From the NCBI GenBank assembly GCA_040772085.1, contig JAXGYU010000001.1:558001-622000 (forward strand): a DNA stretch of 64,000 nucleotides, given 5' to 3'. Shown here piece after piece: positions 43,352-51,744 of this stretch (its first letter is position 1; the number at the start of each line of letters is the position of its first letter). Source of the stretch: JAXGMV01 sp040772085. Its GTDB lineage: Bacteria; Chloroflexota; Anaerolineae; Anaerolineales; Anaerolineaceae. A program made the translations under genes and the position numbers. The notes beneath the pieces were generated by a model. That model was not told the origin of the DNA, did not search any database, and saw only the letters and a program-made list of their open reading frames with translations.

Positions 43352-43531
43352 CTATGTCAGAATCTGCCAGACCAGCAATAGCGATGTTTCCTTGGGCGCC
43401 CAAAGAGGCGTTTGAAAATCTGCCGGGTTCAGCACTTGCCGTTCAAGCCCAACCAATAACACCAGGGCTGCCAGCAGCAACGGCAGCAGAAGGATCATCA
43501 GAATCACAGGCCAGTTCTTGCGATTACTCAT
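43352..43531 (-). CDS. 59-aa single-span membrane peptide
   Basis: Open frame whose ATG overlaps the stop of the preceding sensor-like gene through ATGA. It has a basic N-terminus (MSNRKNW), one hydrophobic helix (residues ~8-28, rich in Leu) and a short hydrophilic tail. The overlap suggests coupled translation and a partner role for the membrane protein encoded just upstream. No family recognised. Confidence 0.55.
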   Translation of the reverse strand: MSNRKNWPVILMILLLPLLLAALVLLVGLERQVLNPADFQTPLWAPKETSLLLVWQILT

Positions 43532-45030
43532 GATGGGTTGAATTCAAAACTAAGGGTCAGGGTGGTCGAGCCGTTGGACAAATCGGTTTTTGAGAGTGTG
43601 CCGCCTGAGTGCGCGGAAAGCAGGCTCAGATCATCCTGGTTAATTTCATCGGTGCCATGATAGGTCAGCCCCAGGATGAGCCGTCTGGTCGAATGCGCGA
43701 GTTGCATCGTGACTGTCGAATCAGCGGTGCAGGTCTCAATCACATTTTGAATGAGCAGGGTCAGAACAGCTTCAAGGTATGCCGGGTTCAACTGACTGAG
43801 CGCTCCGCTTGTGTCGCCTAGTATTTTGATCGTCAGGTTCCTGGACTGTATCTCCGGTCTGCTATGGCTGATGGCTGAATCCATGATGCGGTCAAGCGTG
43901 ACAACTGCCTGCCCCGTTTCACTCGCCTCACGAATGATATTCACGATTGCCGGCTGAATGATCAGGCTGGCGTCCTGCTCCTGAGCGCTGGCGCTCTCGC
44001 CATACGCGACCAAATCGAGCAGATGCTTCTTTTCCTGCCAGTCGAACGACGCCCTGGTCGCGCCAGCACCGGCACGAACCTCCCGGCTGGCATCCAGCAT
44101 CTGCAGCAGCGACTCATTCTTCGCGACCAGCTCAGACAGTTGCAGCGATTGATGTTCCAGCGCGCTGATCGTTTTCAGCTCGGTTTGGTTCTCGACACCG
44201 ACCAACAACGCGTGTGACTGTTGTGTCAGCGCCTGCAGTAAGCCGCGGGACGCCTGGCTGTAGTCACTGACAGCTTCATCAGTATCCAGTTTTTTAGCCG
44301 CCTGTGGCGGTGCAGGCGGCTCAGCTTTCAACCCGGCATCAGCGGCTGGTTTGTCGCCGGCTTTCGCCAGCCGGTTGGCGACGATAAAGGGCAGGAAGGG
44401 GAGTGTCACCAACAGCGCCAGCCTCATTGGTGCGGAAAAATTAGCTTCAAAATCCGGTCGGATCAGTTGCAGCAAAACGCCAACGATCTGGAAGCCCATC
44501 AGCAACAAGGTCACCAGATTGCCGCGGTCTGCGAAAATCAGATGCGTCGTCAGAGCGATCAACAGGGCGAGTATCGTTGTTAAGGACCAGACGGTCTCAT
44601 ATCCGGTGGCGTTAAAAGTACTACTCGTGTAGGCTGATTTCCAGGTCACGGCACTGTAAATCGCAAACGCGAAGATGAGCACGTGTGCGACCGTCAGAAG
44701 AATGTTGGTGATTTTTGTACGCCTGAGTTGCAGCAGGAATATGCTCATCCAGACGAAGCTGAGCAGCAAGTCCAGCCGGTCGAGTACCGGCAGGATCTGC
44801 CCGGCGTCCAGCCGGAAGAGGATGATGACGGGTGCGCTCAAGAGCACGAGAACGCGGATCAGCAATAGGAAAGCGATGGCTTGGTACTCGTTATCAGCAG
44901 CCGTCCGGGCGCGGCGAAGCCAGGCTGATTGGGCTGCCATAATCACGCATAGTAGCAACAGCAACTGATAGAGCGCCAGCCCCGGGAGTGAGGTCAGCCA
45001 ACTGGTCAGGAGATCGCTGAAGGTCGTCAT
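43528..45030 (-). CDS. Membrane protein with degenerate histidine-kinase-like end
   Basis: 500 aa. Seven to eight hydrophobic spans fill residues ~15-225, then an Ala/Pro-rich linker, a helical region (~245-350) and a C-terminal ~140 residues arranged like a HATPase_c domain. The N-box is reduced to LTLLIQNVIETC, no conserved phosphoacceptor His box is evident and G-boxes are poor, so kinase activity is doubtful. It begins 10 nt after the aldo/keto reductase gene with no clear ribosome site. Possibly a membrane sensor acting through protein contacts. Confidence 0.6.
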   Translation of the reverse strand: MTTFSDLLTSWLTSLPGLALYQLLLLLCVIMAAQSAWLRRARTAADNEYQAIAFLLLIRVLVLLSAPVIILFRLDAGQILPVLDRLDLLLSFVWMSIFLLQLRRTKITNILLTVAHVLIFAFAIYSAVTWKSAYTSSTFNATGYETVWSLTTILALLIALTTHLIFADRGNLVTLLLMGFQIVGVLLQLIRPDFEANFSAPMRLALLVTLPFLPFIVANRLAKAGDKPAADAGLKAEPPAPPQAAKKLDTDEAVSDYSQASRGLLQALTQQSHALLVGVENQTELKTISALEHQSLQLSELVAKNESLLQMLDASREVRAGAGATRASFDWQEKKHLLDLVAYGESASAQEQDASLIIQPAIVNIIREASETGQAVVTLDRIMDSAISHSRPEIQSRNLTIKILGDTSGALSQLNPAYLEAVLTLLIQNVIETCTADSTVTMQLAHSTRRLILGLTYHGTDEINQDDLSLLSAHSGGTLSKTDLSNGSTTLTLSFEFNPS

Positions 45031-45039
45031 TGCTTCATG

Positions 45040-45894
45040 TTACTTGAAAATCTGTGCCATACCCTGACTTTGGGCGATCATAGCATTAATTTCGCCAGGA
45101 TTAAGCCTCGAGAATTTCTCGCAGGCATCGAGCTGTACTGGCAGCACCGTCACATCACCGGCGGTGCAGATGCCGGTGATGTCATGTGACAGGGCAAAGT
45201 TGACAGCCTGCTGCAAGTCCTTGCTGGTCGCGTAGGGCTCATACCAGGTGGTGTGGCTGTGAGCCCGCTCACCCCAGGGTGCTTTGGCAGCCGCCTTGAT
45301 CGTAAAGACACCCACGTCCTTCGATTTGCACTCGGCAAGCAACTGCTGGGTGGCGTAACGGTACCCTTCGATGCTCAGCATAATGGCGTTGAGCGGGAAC
45401 AGTACCGTGTCAAAATCATAGCGTTTCAGCGCCTCGAGGATGATCTCCGGTGCCTGCAAGCCGTGCACGGTAATTCCCGCGAATTGGGTTATTTTTTGTG
45501 ATTTGGCAGCATCCAGTGCCTCGAGCGCGTTGCCCTTCGCGCAGACCTGATCGAGCTCTTCCCAGCTTGATACACAGTGCAACTGATACAGGTCAAGATG
45601 ATCGGTTCTGAGCTTTTCAAGCGAGCGTTCCATCTCAGCCCAGGCGCCTTCCCTCGTCCGCTCGAGTGTCTTGCAGCCGAGGAAGAATTTATCCCGGTGA
45701 TTGACCAGCCAGTTGCCCAGACGCTCTTCCGCGATACCATAACTTGGCGCGACATCGATGTGGTTGATACCATGCGAGAGCACCAGGTCCATGCTCTCGT
45801 TGGCTTGCTCCTGGCTGACATCCCAAAAGGCAGCGCCTCCGAAAATTGCCACTGTGCTATCGTGGCCTGTTCTGCCAAACCTGCGCTTTTCCAT
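45040..45894 (-). CDS. Aldo/keto reductase family protein
   Basis: TIM-barrel NAD(P)H-dependent oxidoreductase, 284 aa. N-terminal RRFGRTGHDSTVAIFGGAAF, the catalytic Asp/Tyr region INHIDVAPSYGIAEERLG, the Lys strand FFLGCKTLERTREG and the DHLDLYQLHCV stretch are typical. ATG 45894 is chosen because GTGAGG lies just upstream; the frame is open into the end of the aminotransferase gene. Substrate unknown; operon with the class III aminotransferase. Confidence 0.88.
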   Translation of the reverse strand: MEKRRFGRTGHDSTVAIFGGAAFWDVSQEQANESMDLVLSHGINHIDVAPSYGIAEERLGNWLVNHRDKFFLGCKTLERTREGAWAEMERSLEKLRTDHLDLYQLHCVSSWEELDQVCAKGNALEALDAAKSQKITQFAGITVHGLQAPEIILEALKRYDFDTVLFPLNAIMLSIEGYRYATQQLLAECKSKDVGVFTIKAAAKAPWGERAHSHTTWYEPYATSKDLQQAVNFALSHDITGICTAGDVTVLPVQLDACEKFSRLNPGEINAMIAQSQGMAQIFK

Positions 45895-45931
45895 AGCAAC
45901 CTCACTTGTCCTGATGAAAGACATTCGTTCG

Positions 45932-47278
45932 TTAATCGGATCCCAATCCAACGGCAAACTTGCGATAGCTGGCGATGGTGCTTTCCGGGAAGGTACCGTT
46001 GGCCCATTCCCTGGCGACTTCAGAGATCACCTTAATCGCAAAGTCGATCTCTTTCTCGGTAATCACCAGCGGCGGATGCAGGCGCATTACCTCATTGGTC
46101 ATGCCGAAATATCCCGGATACAAACCCTTTTCAACACAGCGAAACGCGAACAGTCCTCCCAAGGGCATCTTCTGCTTGCGGTCATAGACCTCGAAGCCCA
46201 TATGCAAGCCTTTACCGCGCACTTCCCGGCAGAATGAATAGCGTTTGACCAGTTTCTGCAAACCGGCGCGCAATTGTTCGCCGCGTGCGACAGCATTCTC
46301 CATGACCTTTTCCGCCTCGATCGTATTCAGGATCTCCAGAGCGACCGCGGCCGCGGGCGGGTGTCCCGCAAGCGAATAGACATGCTGGGCTTTGCCAAGC
46401 GCGGCGGCCATATCTGCCCGGGCAATACAGGCGCTGATCGCCGCGTATCCGCCGCCGAGCGCCTTGCCGCAAGTCAGGATATCCGGAACGACGCCGTACT
46501 GTTCGATTTCGAACCAGGTGCCGCTGCGGCCGATGCCGGACTGGACTTCGTCGACCACGTGGACGACGCCATAGCGTTTGACTAGGTCAGCCAGGCGGGC
46601 ATGGAAGTCATCGGGCGGGGCAACGTTGCCGCCGTCACCCTGGATCACTTCCGTGATAAACGCTGCCGTGTTGCCTTTAATCAGCACTTTTTCAATTGCT
46701 TTGAGCACCTTGTCAGCCTGGCTGGCGGTGCGGGGGAAATCGAACATGGTGAAATTCTTGCCGAGGAATAACCCTTTCCGGATGCCGGCGAAACCATTGG
46801 CGCCGATACTGAAACCGGTGGAGCCATGATAGCCGCCTTTGAACGACAGGATGCCGGGCTTGCCGGTGTAGCGCATCGCGATCTTGATCGCCGCGTCCAC
46901 GCTATCCGAGCCTGTCAGGCCGAACAGCACCTTCTTCTCATGGTTGCCCGGTGTAATTTCGATCAGTTTTTTCGCCAGCGCCATCGACTCCTTGTTAGGC
47001 GAGTAGGGCAGGCAGGTGTGATTCATATTGCGCGAAGTTTCCGCGTAGCGCTCGATCAGGCTTTCCCGTCCATATCCGAGGCACGCCACGGAGGCGCCGC
47101 CGAGAAAATCGAGGAAGGTGTTGCCATCATCATCGCTGACATACATGCCTTTACCTCCGGTCAGCATCACGCCGAACAAACCGGCATACTGACCGTGAGA
47201 GATCACTGACAAAGTTTCATCAATCAATGCCTGGGATCGGGGTCCAGGGATTTCTGTCTGTACTTTCACCGTATTCAT
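45932..47278 (-). CDS. Class III PLP aminotransferase or amino acid epimerase
   Basis: 448 aa, fold-type I. Cofactor Lys lies in LTCGKALGGGYAAISA; HVVDEVQSGIGRSGTWF holds the Asp that contacts the pyridine nitrogen. The family includes 4-aminobutyrate and ornithine transaminases and also amino acid 2-epimerases of lactobacilli, and the sequence alone does not choose. It sits back-to-back with an N-acyl-D-amino-acid deacylase gene, which makes action on D- or non-proteinogenic amino acids plausible. Ribosome site GAGGTGAGCG. Confidence 0.85.
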   Translation of the reverse strand: MNTVKVQTEIPGPRSQALIDETLSVISHGQYAGLFGVMLTGGKGMYVSDDDGNTFLDFLGGASVACLGYGRESLIERYAETSRNMNHTCLPYSPNKESMALAKKLIEITPGNHEKKVLFGLTGSDSVDAAIKIAMRYTGKPGILSFKGGYHGSTGFSIGANGFAGIRKGLFLGKNFTMFDFPRTASQADKVLKAIEKVLIKGNTAAFITEVIQGDGGNVAPPDDFHARLADLVKRYGVVHVVDEVQSGIGRSGTWFEIEQYGVVPDILTCGKALGGGYAAISACIARADMAAALGKAQHVYSLAGHPPAAAVALEILNTIEAEKVMENAVARGEQLRAGLQKLVKRYSFCREVRGKGLHMGFEVYDRKQKMPLGGLFAFRCVEKGLYPGYFGMTNEVMRLHPPLVITEKEIDFAIKVISEVAREWANGTFPESTIASYRKFAVGLGSD

Positions 47279-47312
47279 CGCTCACCTCAAGGAAAATTTT
47301 CTGATTATTAGA

Positions 47313-47318
47313 ATTATA
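47313..47318 (-). promoter_or_regulatory. -10 box of aminotransferase operon
   Basis: Minus strand GCTATAATTC with TATAAT at 47318-47313; predicted leader ~28 nt. The 95-bp divergent region also includes the palindrome GAAAATTTTC at 47292-47301, inside that leader. Confidence 0.5.
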
Positions 47319-47373
47319 GCGTGCATCATTTGAGCGTGATGTAAAATATATTATCAACATTTTTGGAGGCATC

Positions 47374-48954
47374 ATGCGCATTTTGATCAAGAACGGTTCC
47401 ATCATCGACGGAAGCGGTGCCGAGGCGTTCAAAGCGGATATTCTGATCGTTGACGACACCATCGCGGAAGTTGCAGAAAACATCAATGCTGAAGCGGATA
47501 AAGTGATCGACGCGGCTGGCAAAACGGTCGTGCCCGGTTTTATTGATGTGCATTCACACGCCGATGTCAGCCTGCCGATTTTCCCAACCGCTGACTCCCT
47601 GCTCATGCAAGGCGTCACGACGGTTGTGCCGGGCAACTGCGGTCTTTCACCTGCGCCTTTGTCAGACTTCTCACGGGATGAATTCATGGCAAGCATGAAC
47701 GATGGCGACGGTCCTAAATTGCCTGATAACGAGTGGTCGACCTTCGGCGAATACCTCGACTATCTGGAAAAAATTGGTATTTCACCCAACGTTCTGCCGC
47801 TTGTCGGTCAGGGCGCCATCCGCGCCGCGGTGATGGGGTTTTCTGCCGCGCGTCCGACTGAGGATCAACTGGAAGCCATGCAGCAACTCGCGAGCGAGAC
47901 GATGGATCAGGGCGCGGTGGGCATCTCTACCGGGCTGATCTATCCGCCTGGCTCCTTTGCCGCGACTGACGAGCTGGTCGAGGTCACCAAACCGATCGCT
48001 GAGAAGGGCGGTATCTACTTCAGCCATATCCGCGGTGAAAGCGACACGTTGCTTGAGGCGATTGCCGAGGCAATCGAAATCGGACGACGCGCCAATCTGC
48101 CGGTACAGATCAGCCACTTCAAGGCTGCCGGACGCGACAACTGGCATAAGGCGACCGCCGGTCTGAAGCTGATCGATGACGCCATTGCCGAAGGGCTGGA
48201 CGTAACCTCAGATATGTACCCGTACGTTGCCGGCGCGACCGGCCTGGTCTCCATGCTGCCGGAATGGGCACAGGAGGGCGGCTCTGAGGATATCTTCAAA
48301 CGCCTGTCTGATCCGGAAACCCGGGTCAAGATGGTCGAGTCGATGAAGCGCGAAGGCTTCTTTAAAATCACCGAATGGGATCAGGTGCTGATTGCCGATG
48401 CCTCGAATAAAGATTACGCCGGCTTTACTGTCGCCGAACTGGCTGAGAAATATGGCAAGGACCCTTATGAGTTCGTATTTGACAGTCTACTCGAGACCAA
48501 ACTGCAGATGGGCATGGTGATCTTCATGATGGACGAGGAGAACGTCAAGATGCAGCTCACGCACCCGGCCATGATGATCGGCACGGATGCCGCTGGTCTG
48601 CCGTTCGACGGTCCCTACGCCACCGGCATCGCTCACCCGCGCAGTTTCGGCACCTACCCGCGCGTGCTGGGTAAGTACGTCAGGGAAGAGGGTGTCCTGC
48701 CGCTGAACACTGCCATCTACAAGATGACCGGCCTGCCTGCCAAACGCATGGGGCTGACGGACCGCGGCTTCATCAAGGCAGGCGCCAAGGCGGATGTTGT
48801 CGTGTTTGACCCCGAGACCATCATTGATACCTGTGACTTCAAAACATCCTTCAAGAAACCGATTGGCATCGATTATGTGCTGGTGAACGGCACTGTCGTT
48901 GTTGACCACAACACTCACACCCAGGAACGACCGGGCAGGGTGCTCAGAAGCTAA
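47374..48954 (+). CDS. N-acyl-D-amino-acid deacylase family amidohydrolase
   Basis: Zinc amidohydrolase that removes acyl groups from N-acyl-D-amino acids, 526 aa. Metal and catalytic features: FIDVHSHADVS (H-x-H), GNCGLSPAP with the bridging Cys of the D-aminoacylase family, YFSHIRGESD and QISHFKAAGRDNWHK (His ligands), and GTDAAGLPFDG (Asp). The terminal KADVVVFDPETI and VLVNGTVVV strands close the small beta domain. First gene of a two-gene run; GGAGG precedes the ATG. Confidence 0.9.
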   Translation: MRILIKNGSIIDGSGAEAFKADILIVDDTIAEVAENINAEADKVIDAAGKTVVPGFIDVHSHADVSLPIFPTADSLLMQGVTTVVPGNCGLSPAPLSDFSRDEFMASMNDGDGPKLPDNEWSTFGEYLDYLEKIGISPNVLPLVGQGAIRAAVMGFSAARPTEDQLEAMQQLASETMDQGAVGISTGLIYPPGSFAATDELVEVTKPIAEKGGIYFSHIRGESDTLLEAIAEAIEIGRRANLPVQISHFKAAGRDNWHKATAGLKLIDDAIAEGLDVTSDMYPYVAGATGLVSMLPEWAQEGGSEDIFKRLSDPETRVKMVESMKREGFFKITEWDQVLIADASNKDYAGFTVAELAEKYGKDPYEFVFDSLLETKLQMGMVIFMMDEENVKMQLTHPAMMIGTDAAGLPFDGPYATGIAHPRSFGTYPRVLGKYVREEGVLPLNTAIYKMTGLPAKRMGLTDRGFIKAGAKADVVVFDPETIIDTCDFKTSFKKPIGIDYVLVNGTVVVDHNTHTQERPGRVLRS

Positions 48955-48972
48955 CGGGAGGACAAGCTGCAA

Positions 48973-50220
48973 ATGACCACTTATACCTATATCCACAACG
49001 GTAAATTGCTGGATTGTACAGGCGCCGAGCCGCTCGACCATGGCGCGCTGCTCCTCAAGGGAGACAAAATTGAGGCGGTCGGTGACGTGAACGCCGTCCC
49101 GAAACCTGCCGATGATGTCACCATAATCGACGCGCAGGGAGGCATGATCCTGCCCGGCTTCATCGATACGCATGTGCACATCATGTCACAGGAGCATGAT
49201 TTTCAGAAAACGCTCAGCACGCCTTTCTCCTACAAGTTCTACCGCGTCCCGCTGTACATGAAACGGACGCTCCATGCGGGTGTCACGACAGTTCGCGACG
49301 CTGGCGGAGCAGACCTGGGCACCAAGAAGGCTGTTGAAGATGGGCTGGTCGAAAGCCCGAGGCTCAAGATCAGCATTACCGCTCTCTCGATCACCGGCGG
49401 ACATGGCGACGGCTGGCTGCCTTCCGGCGTGGATATCTCCGCCTTTGATTCCTATCCCGGCATGCCTTCCTCACGCTGCGATGGCGTCGATGAAGTGCGC
49501 AAGCGCACGCGCGAAATGCTGCGCGCCGGCGCAGAAGTGATCAAAATTTGCTCGACCGGCGGCGTGCTCAGCCCGACGGACCGGCCAGAGGACACGCAGT
49601 TCTCGCCCGAAGAATTGGCCGCGATCGTGCAGGAAGCGCGCTATCATGGCGGCGTCAAGGTCATGTCACACGCGCAGGGGACCGAGGGTATCAAGCAGGC
49701 GGTTCTTGCCGGCATCCATTCGATCGAACATGGCATTTTTCTCACCGATGAAGTGATTGAGCTGATGATCAAGAATGGCACCTACCTGGTTCCGACCATC
49801 CTGGCTCCGACATCGATTGTGGAAAATCCGGAACTTGAGAAGATATTGCTGCCCGTCGTTTGGGAGAAGGCCAAAGCCGTGGCTGACATCCACCGCAAGA
49901 ATATTGCCAAAGCGTATCAGGCTGGCGTGAAAATCGCTATGGGCACCGATGCCGGCGTGATGCCACACGGCACCAACCTGCGCGAGGTCGTTCTGCTGAC
50001 CGAAATTGGCATGAGCCCAATGGAGGCCATCCTGGCGTCCACCAAGGTCGCCGCGGAATGTCTGGAGTGGCAGGATAAGGTCGGCACCCTGGAAGTTGGC
50101 AAGCTGGCGGACGTCGTTGTGGTCAACGGCAATCCGCTCGAGGATATCCATTTGCTGCCGGAGAATGACAATATCAGGCTGGTCGTGAAGGGCGGCAAGG
50201 TTTACAAGAATACGCTGTAA
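48973..50220 (+). CDS. Prolidase-like metal-dependent amidohydrolase
   Basis: 415-aa amidohydrolase of the imidazolonepropionase/Xaa-Pro dipeptidase (Sgx9260-like) branch. Binuclear metal site: GFIDTHVHI, carboxylated Lys in AEVIKICSTGG, VMSHAQG, IEHGIF and MGTDAG. No signal peptide, so it acts in the cytoplasm, probably on imported dipeptides or N-acyl amino acids. It starts 18 nt after the deacylase gene (ribosome site GGGAGGACA), and a long hairpin follows. Confidence 0.88.
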   Translation: MTTYTYIHNGKLLDCTGAEPLDHGALLLKGDKIEAVGDVNAVPKPADDVTIIDAQGGMILPGFIDTHVHIMSQEHDFQKTLSTPFSYKFYRVPLYMKRTLHAGVTTVRDAGGADLGTKKAVEDGLVESPRLKISITALSITGGHGDGWLPSGVDISAFDSYPGMPSSRCDGVDEVRKRTREMLRAGAEVIKICSTGGVLSPTDRPEDTQFSPEELAAIVQEARYHGGVKVMSHAQGTEGIKQAVLAGIHSIEHGIFLTDEVIELMIKNGTYLVPTILAPTSIVENPELEKILLPVVWEKAKAVADIHRKNIAKAYQAGVKIAMGTDAGVMPHGTNLREVVLLTEIGMSPMEAILASTKVAAECLEWQDKVGTLEVGKLADVVVVNGNPLEDIHLLPENDNIRLVVKGGKVYKNTL

Positions 50221-50244
50221 ACATCCGAAGAAATTCGGCCGTAA

Positions 50245-50280
50245 AACAATAGTGGCTCCGGAGCCGGAGCCACTATTGTT
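50245..50280 (+). terminator. Long hairpin after amidohydrolase operon
   Basis: Perfect 16-bp stem (AACAATAGTGGCTCCG with its complement at 50265-50280) and 4-nt loop. Little U-run follows, so it may act as a transcript end-stabilising hairpin or a weak terminator. Confidence 0.65.
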
Positions 50281-50497
50281 GTCTGAATGGCGCTGATGCT
50301 GCAATTTCAATCGGCTGCAGCTCTTGTCTGTGAGGTGGCACGGATGAATTCGCGCCCTGAAATGAACCTGGCGGGTCAGAGAACGCGACCCGCGCGACGC
50401 GAGATGATGACTGGCTGTCCGTCAGGTAATCCAAGAGCCCTCTCCATTTTTGCGCCAGCACAAATGGGGAGGGTGTGGGAGGGGTAAATCATCACAC
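50281..50497. other. Gene-free stretch between converging operons
   Basis: About 215 bp with no supported gene. Near 50438-50475 CCCTCTCCATTT and AAATGGGGAGGG form an imperfect hairpin. Confidence 0.5.
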
Positions 50498-50527
50498 AAA
50501 AAAAGCGGATCTGAGAACCAGATCCGC
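50498..50527 (-). terminator. Terminator of ftsZ cluster
   Basis: On the minus strand a perfect 9-bp stem (GCGGATCTG/CAGATCCGC), 5-nt loop and seven U (50504-50498). It lies 21 nt after the last gene of the cluster. Confidence 0.88.
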
Positions 50528-50547
50528 CAGAGTTATCAATAATTATT

Positions 50548-51246
50548 TTACGTCGTTGCCAGGATCTCGCATTGCGGCGGGGCGGTGCGGTTGTCCAGCC
50601 GTGACCAGTCGCTGATGAACGCGTCCAGCGGGTAATCGGAGCTGAAATGCTCACCGATCAACCCCTGCCAGTCAGGCTCCAACCCGCGCGACTTTTCGCT
50701 GCGCGTCATACCGCGACAAATCTCATTCATGACCGCCGCATCCTGCACCAGGATGTTCTGCGCGGCATCCATGGAATCTGGAACCATGGGAGCAAGCGTG
50801 ACGCTTCTGCCGGCCAGCCATTCTGTAATTGCCTTCAGGCTGGTTTGGTCAACCACGATCACATGTTCAAAATTGAACTTGTCCTTGCGGATCTGATTGA
50901 GCGTCGCGGTTGTTGGCAGCCGCTCAGCGTTCAGAGCAAACCGGCGGGCGAGTGACGCGGACGTCGGGTCATCCGTCAGCGGGGGATAGACGGTCTTGAT
51001 AACGACTTGCGCCGGCTGGCTATGGCTGGTAAACAAACCCCAGGCGGAAATCAGTTGCGGATTGCTCAGGGTCAGGTTATCGACCTGCACCAGCAGGATG
51101 CTGGTCTGATTGGCTGGGGCAGAATAATAACTGCCGCCAACCTGCTCGTTCATCGGCTGGACCAGATACTCAGAGCCGACAAAATAGCCCACAGCGACGA
51201 AGATCAGGAAGAAAATTGCCAGCAGGTAGAAGTAAACTTTTTTCAC
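50548..51246 (-). CDS. Membrane-anchored protein, weakly LytR/Cps2A-like
   Basis: 232 aa with one N-terminal membrane span (KKVYFYLLAIFFLIFVAVGYF) and an extracytoplasmic domain. The stretch SILLVQVDNLTLSNPQLISAW and the later FEHVIVVDQTSLKAITEWLAG follow the beta-strand pattern of LytR-CpsA-Psr proteins, which attach glycopolymers to peptidoglycan, but the Arg/Asp catalytic residues are not evident, so activity is doubtful. GTG 51246 begins just past the stop of the upstream 85-aa gene. Last gene of the ftsZ cluster. Confidence 0.6.
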   Translation of the reverse strand: MKKVYFYLLAIFFLIFVAVGYFVGSEYLVQPMNEQVGGSYYSAPANQTSILLVQVDNLTLSNPQLISAWGLFTSHSQPAQVVIKTVYPPLTDDPTSASLARRFALNAERLPTTATLNQIRKDKFNFEHVIVVDQTSLKAITEWLAGRSVTLAPMVPDSMDAAQNILVQDAAVMNEICRGMTRSEKSRGLEPDWQGLIGEHFSSDYPLDAFISDWSRLDNRTAPPQCEILATT

Positions 51247-51250
51247 GGTC

Positions 51251-51508
51251 TTAGATCCCTGAATAAAGCCTGTAAGCGTTCCAGCCCAAGGCAATCAGAA
51301 CGCCGGTAATCGATCCAAGCAGCATGGCAAGCAAGGACAGTTTGATGAAATTCTTCAGATTGGTCTTGAGGAAGAAGGTGACAAAAAACTGAAAGATGCC
51401 ACGCATGAACTTCGACCGGGTCAGCAGATCCACGTACATATCCCAAAACGCCAGCTCAATGCGTTTGGAGAGTGCTTTCGGTCGCGTTTCGATTCCCGAG
51501 TCGATCAT
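51251..51508 (-). CDS. 85-aa membrane protein of ftsZ cluster
   Basis: Amphipathic N-terminal ~50 residues, then one membrane span (LSLLAMLLGSITGVLIALGW). It begins 6 nt after the 71-aa gene. No family recognised. Its position after ftsZ suggests a division or envelope role, possibly anchoring a cytoplasmic partner at the membrane. Confidence 0.65.
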   Translation of the reverse strand: MIDSGIETRPKALSKRIELAFWDMYVDLLTRSKFMRGIFQFFVTFFLKTNLKNFIKLSLLAMLLGSITGVLIALGWNAYRLYSGI

Positions 51509-51514
51509 TTCACG

Positions 51515-51730
51515 TTACCTTGAGGTTGACTTCTTTAAAATTTTGCCGTCAGCAGTCGCCACCACCCTGAGGGTGCGGTTCATGCTGAACCCGTCCGCGG
51601 TTTTGACCTTGCTTTCAAAGATCAGCAGATAGCGGTCGTCCTGCTTCTGAACTTTGGGCGAAACGCCTTTGAATTCCGAGAATTCGCGGCTGATCTGACT
51701 GGCAATTGATTGCACTGCTTTCTGATCCAT
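51515..51730 (-). CDS. 71-aa protein of ftsZ cluster
   Basis: Small soluble alpha/beta protein: helix (AVQSIASQISREFSEFKG) followed by beta strands (YLLIFESKV, RTLRVVATADGKILKKS). No signal or membrane span. It starts 14 nt after the ftsZ stop, with GGTGACC upstream. Unknown family. Confidence 0.65.
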   Translation of the reverse strand: MDQKAVQSIASQISREFSEFKGVSPKVQKQDDRYLLIFESKVKTADGFSMNRTLRVVATADGKILKKSTSR

Positions 51731-51744
51731 CCGGTCACCTTGCC

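Noticed and set aside
43279..43533. 84-codon plus-strand frame beside the sensor-like gene
   Set aside because: The minus-strand 59-aa frame has an ATGA overlap, a clear membrane helix and better composition; the plus frame looks like its shadow.
50287..50487. 66-codon frame between the two converging operons
   Set aside because: Lies between two terminators, with no ribosome site and no recognisable protein features.
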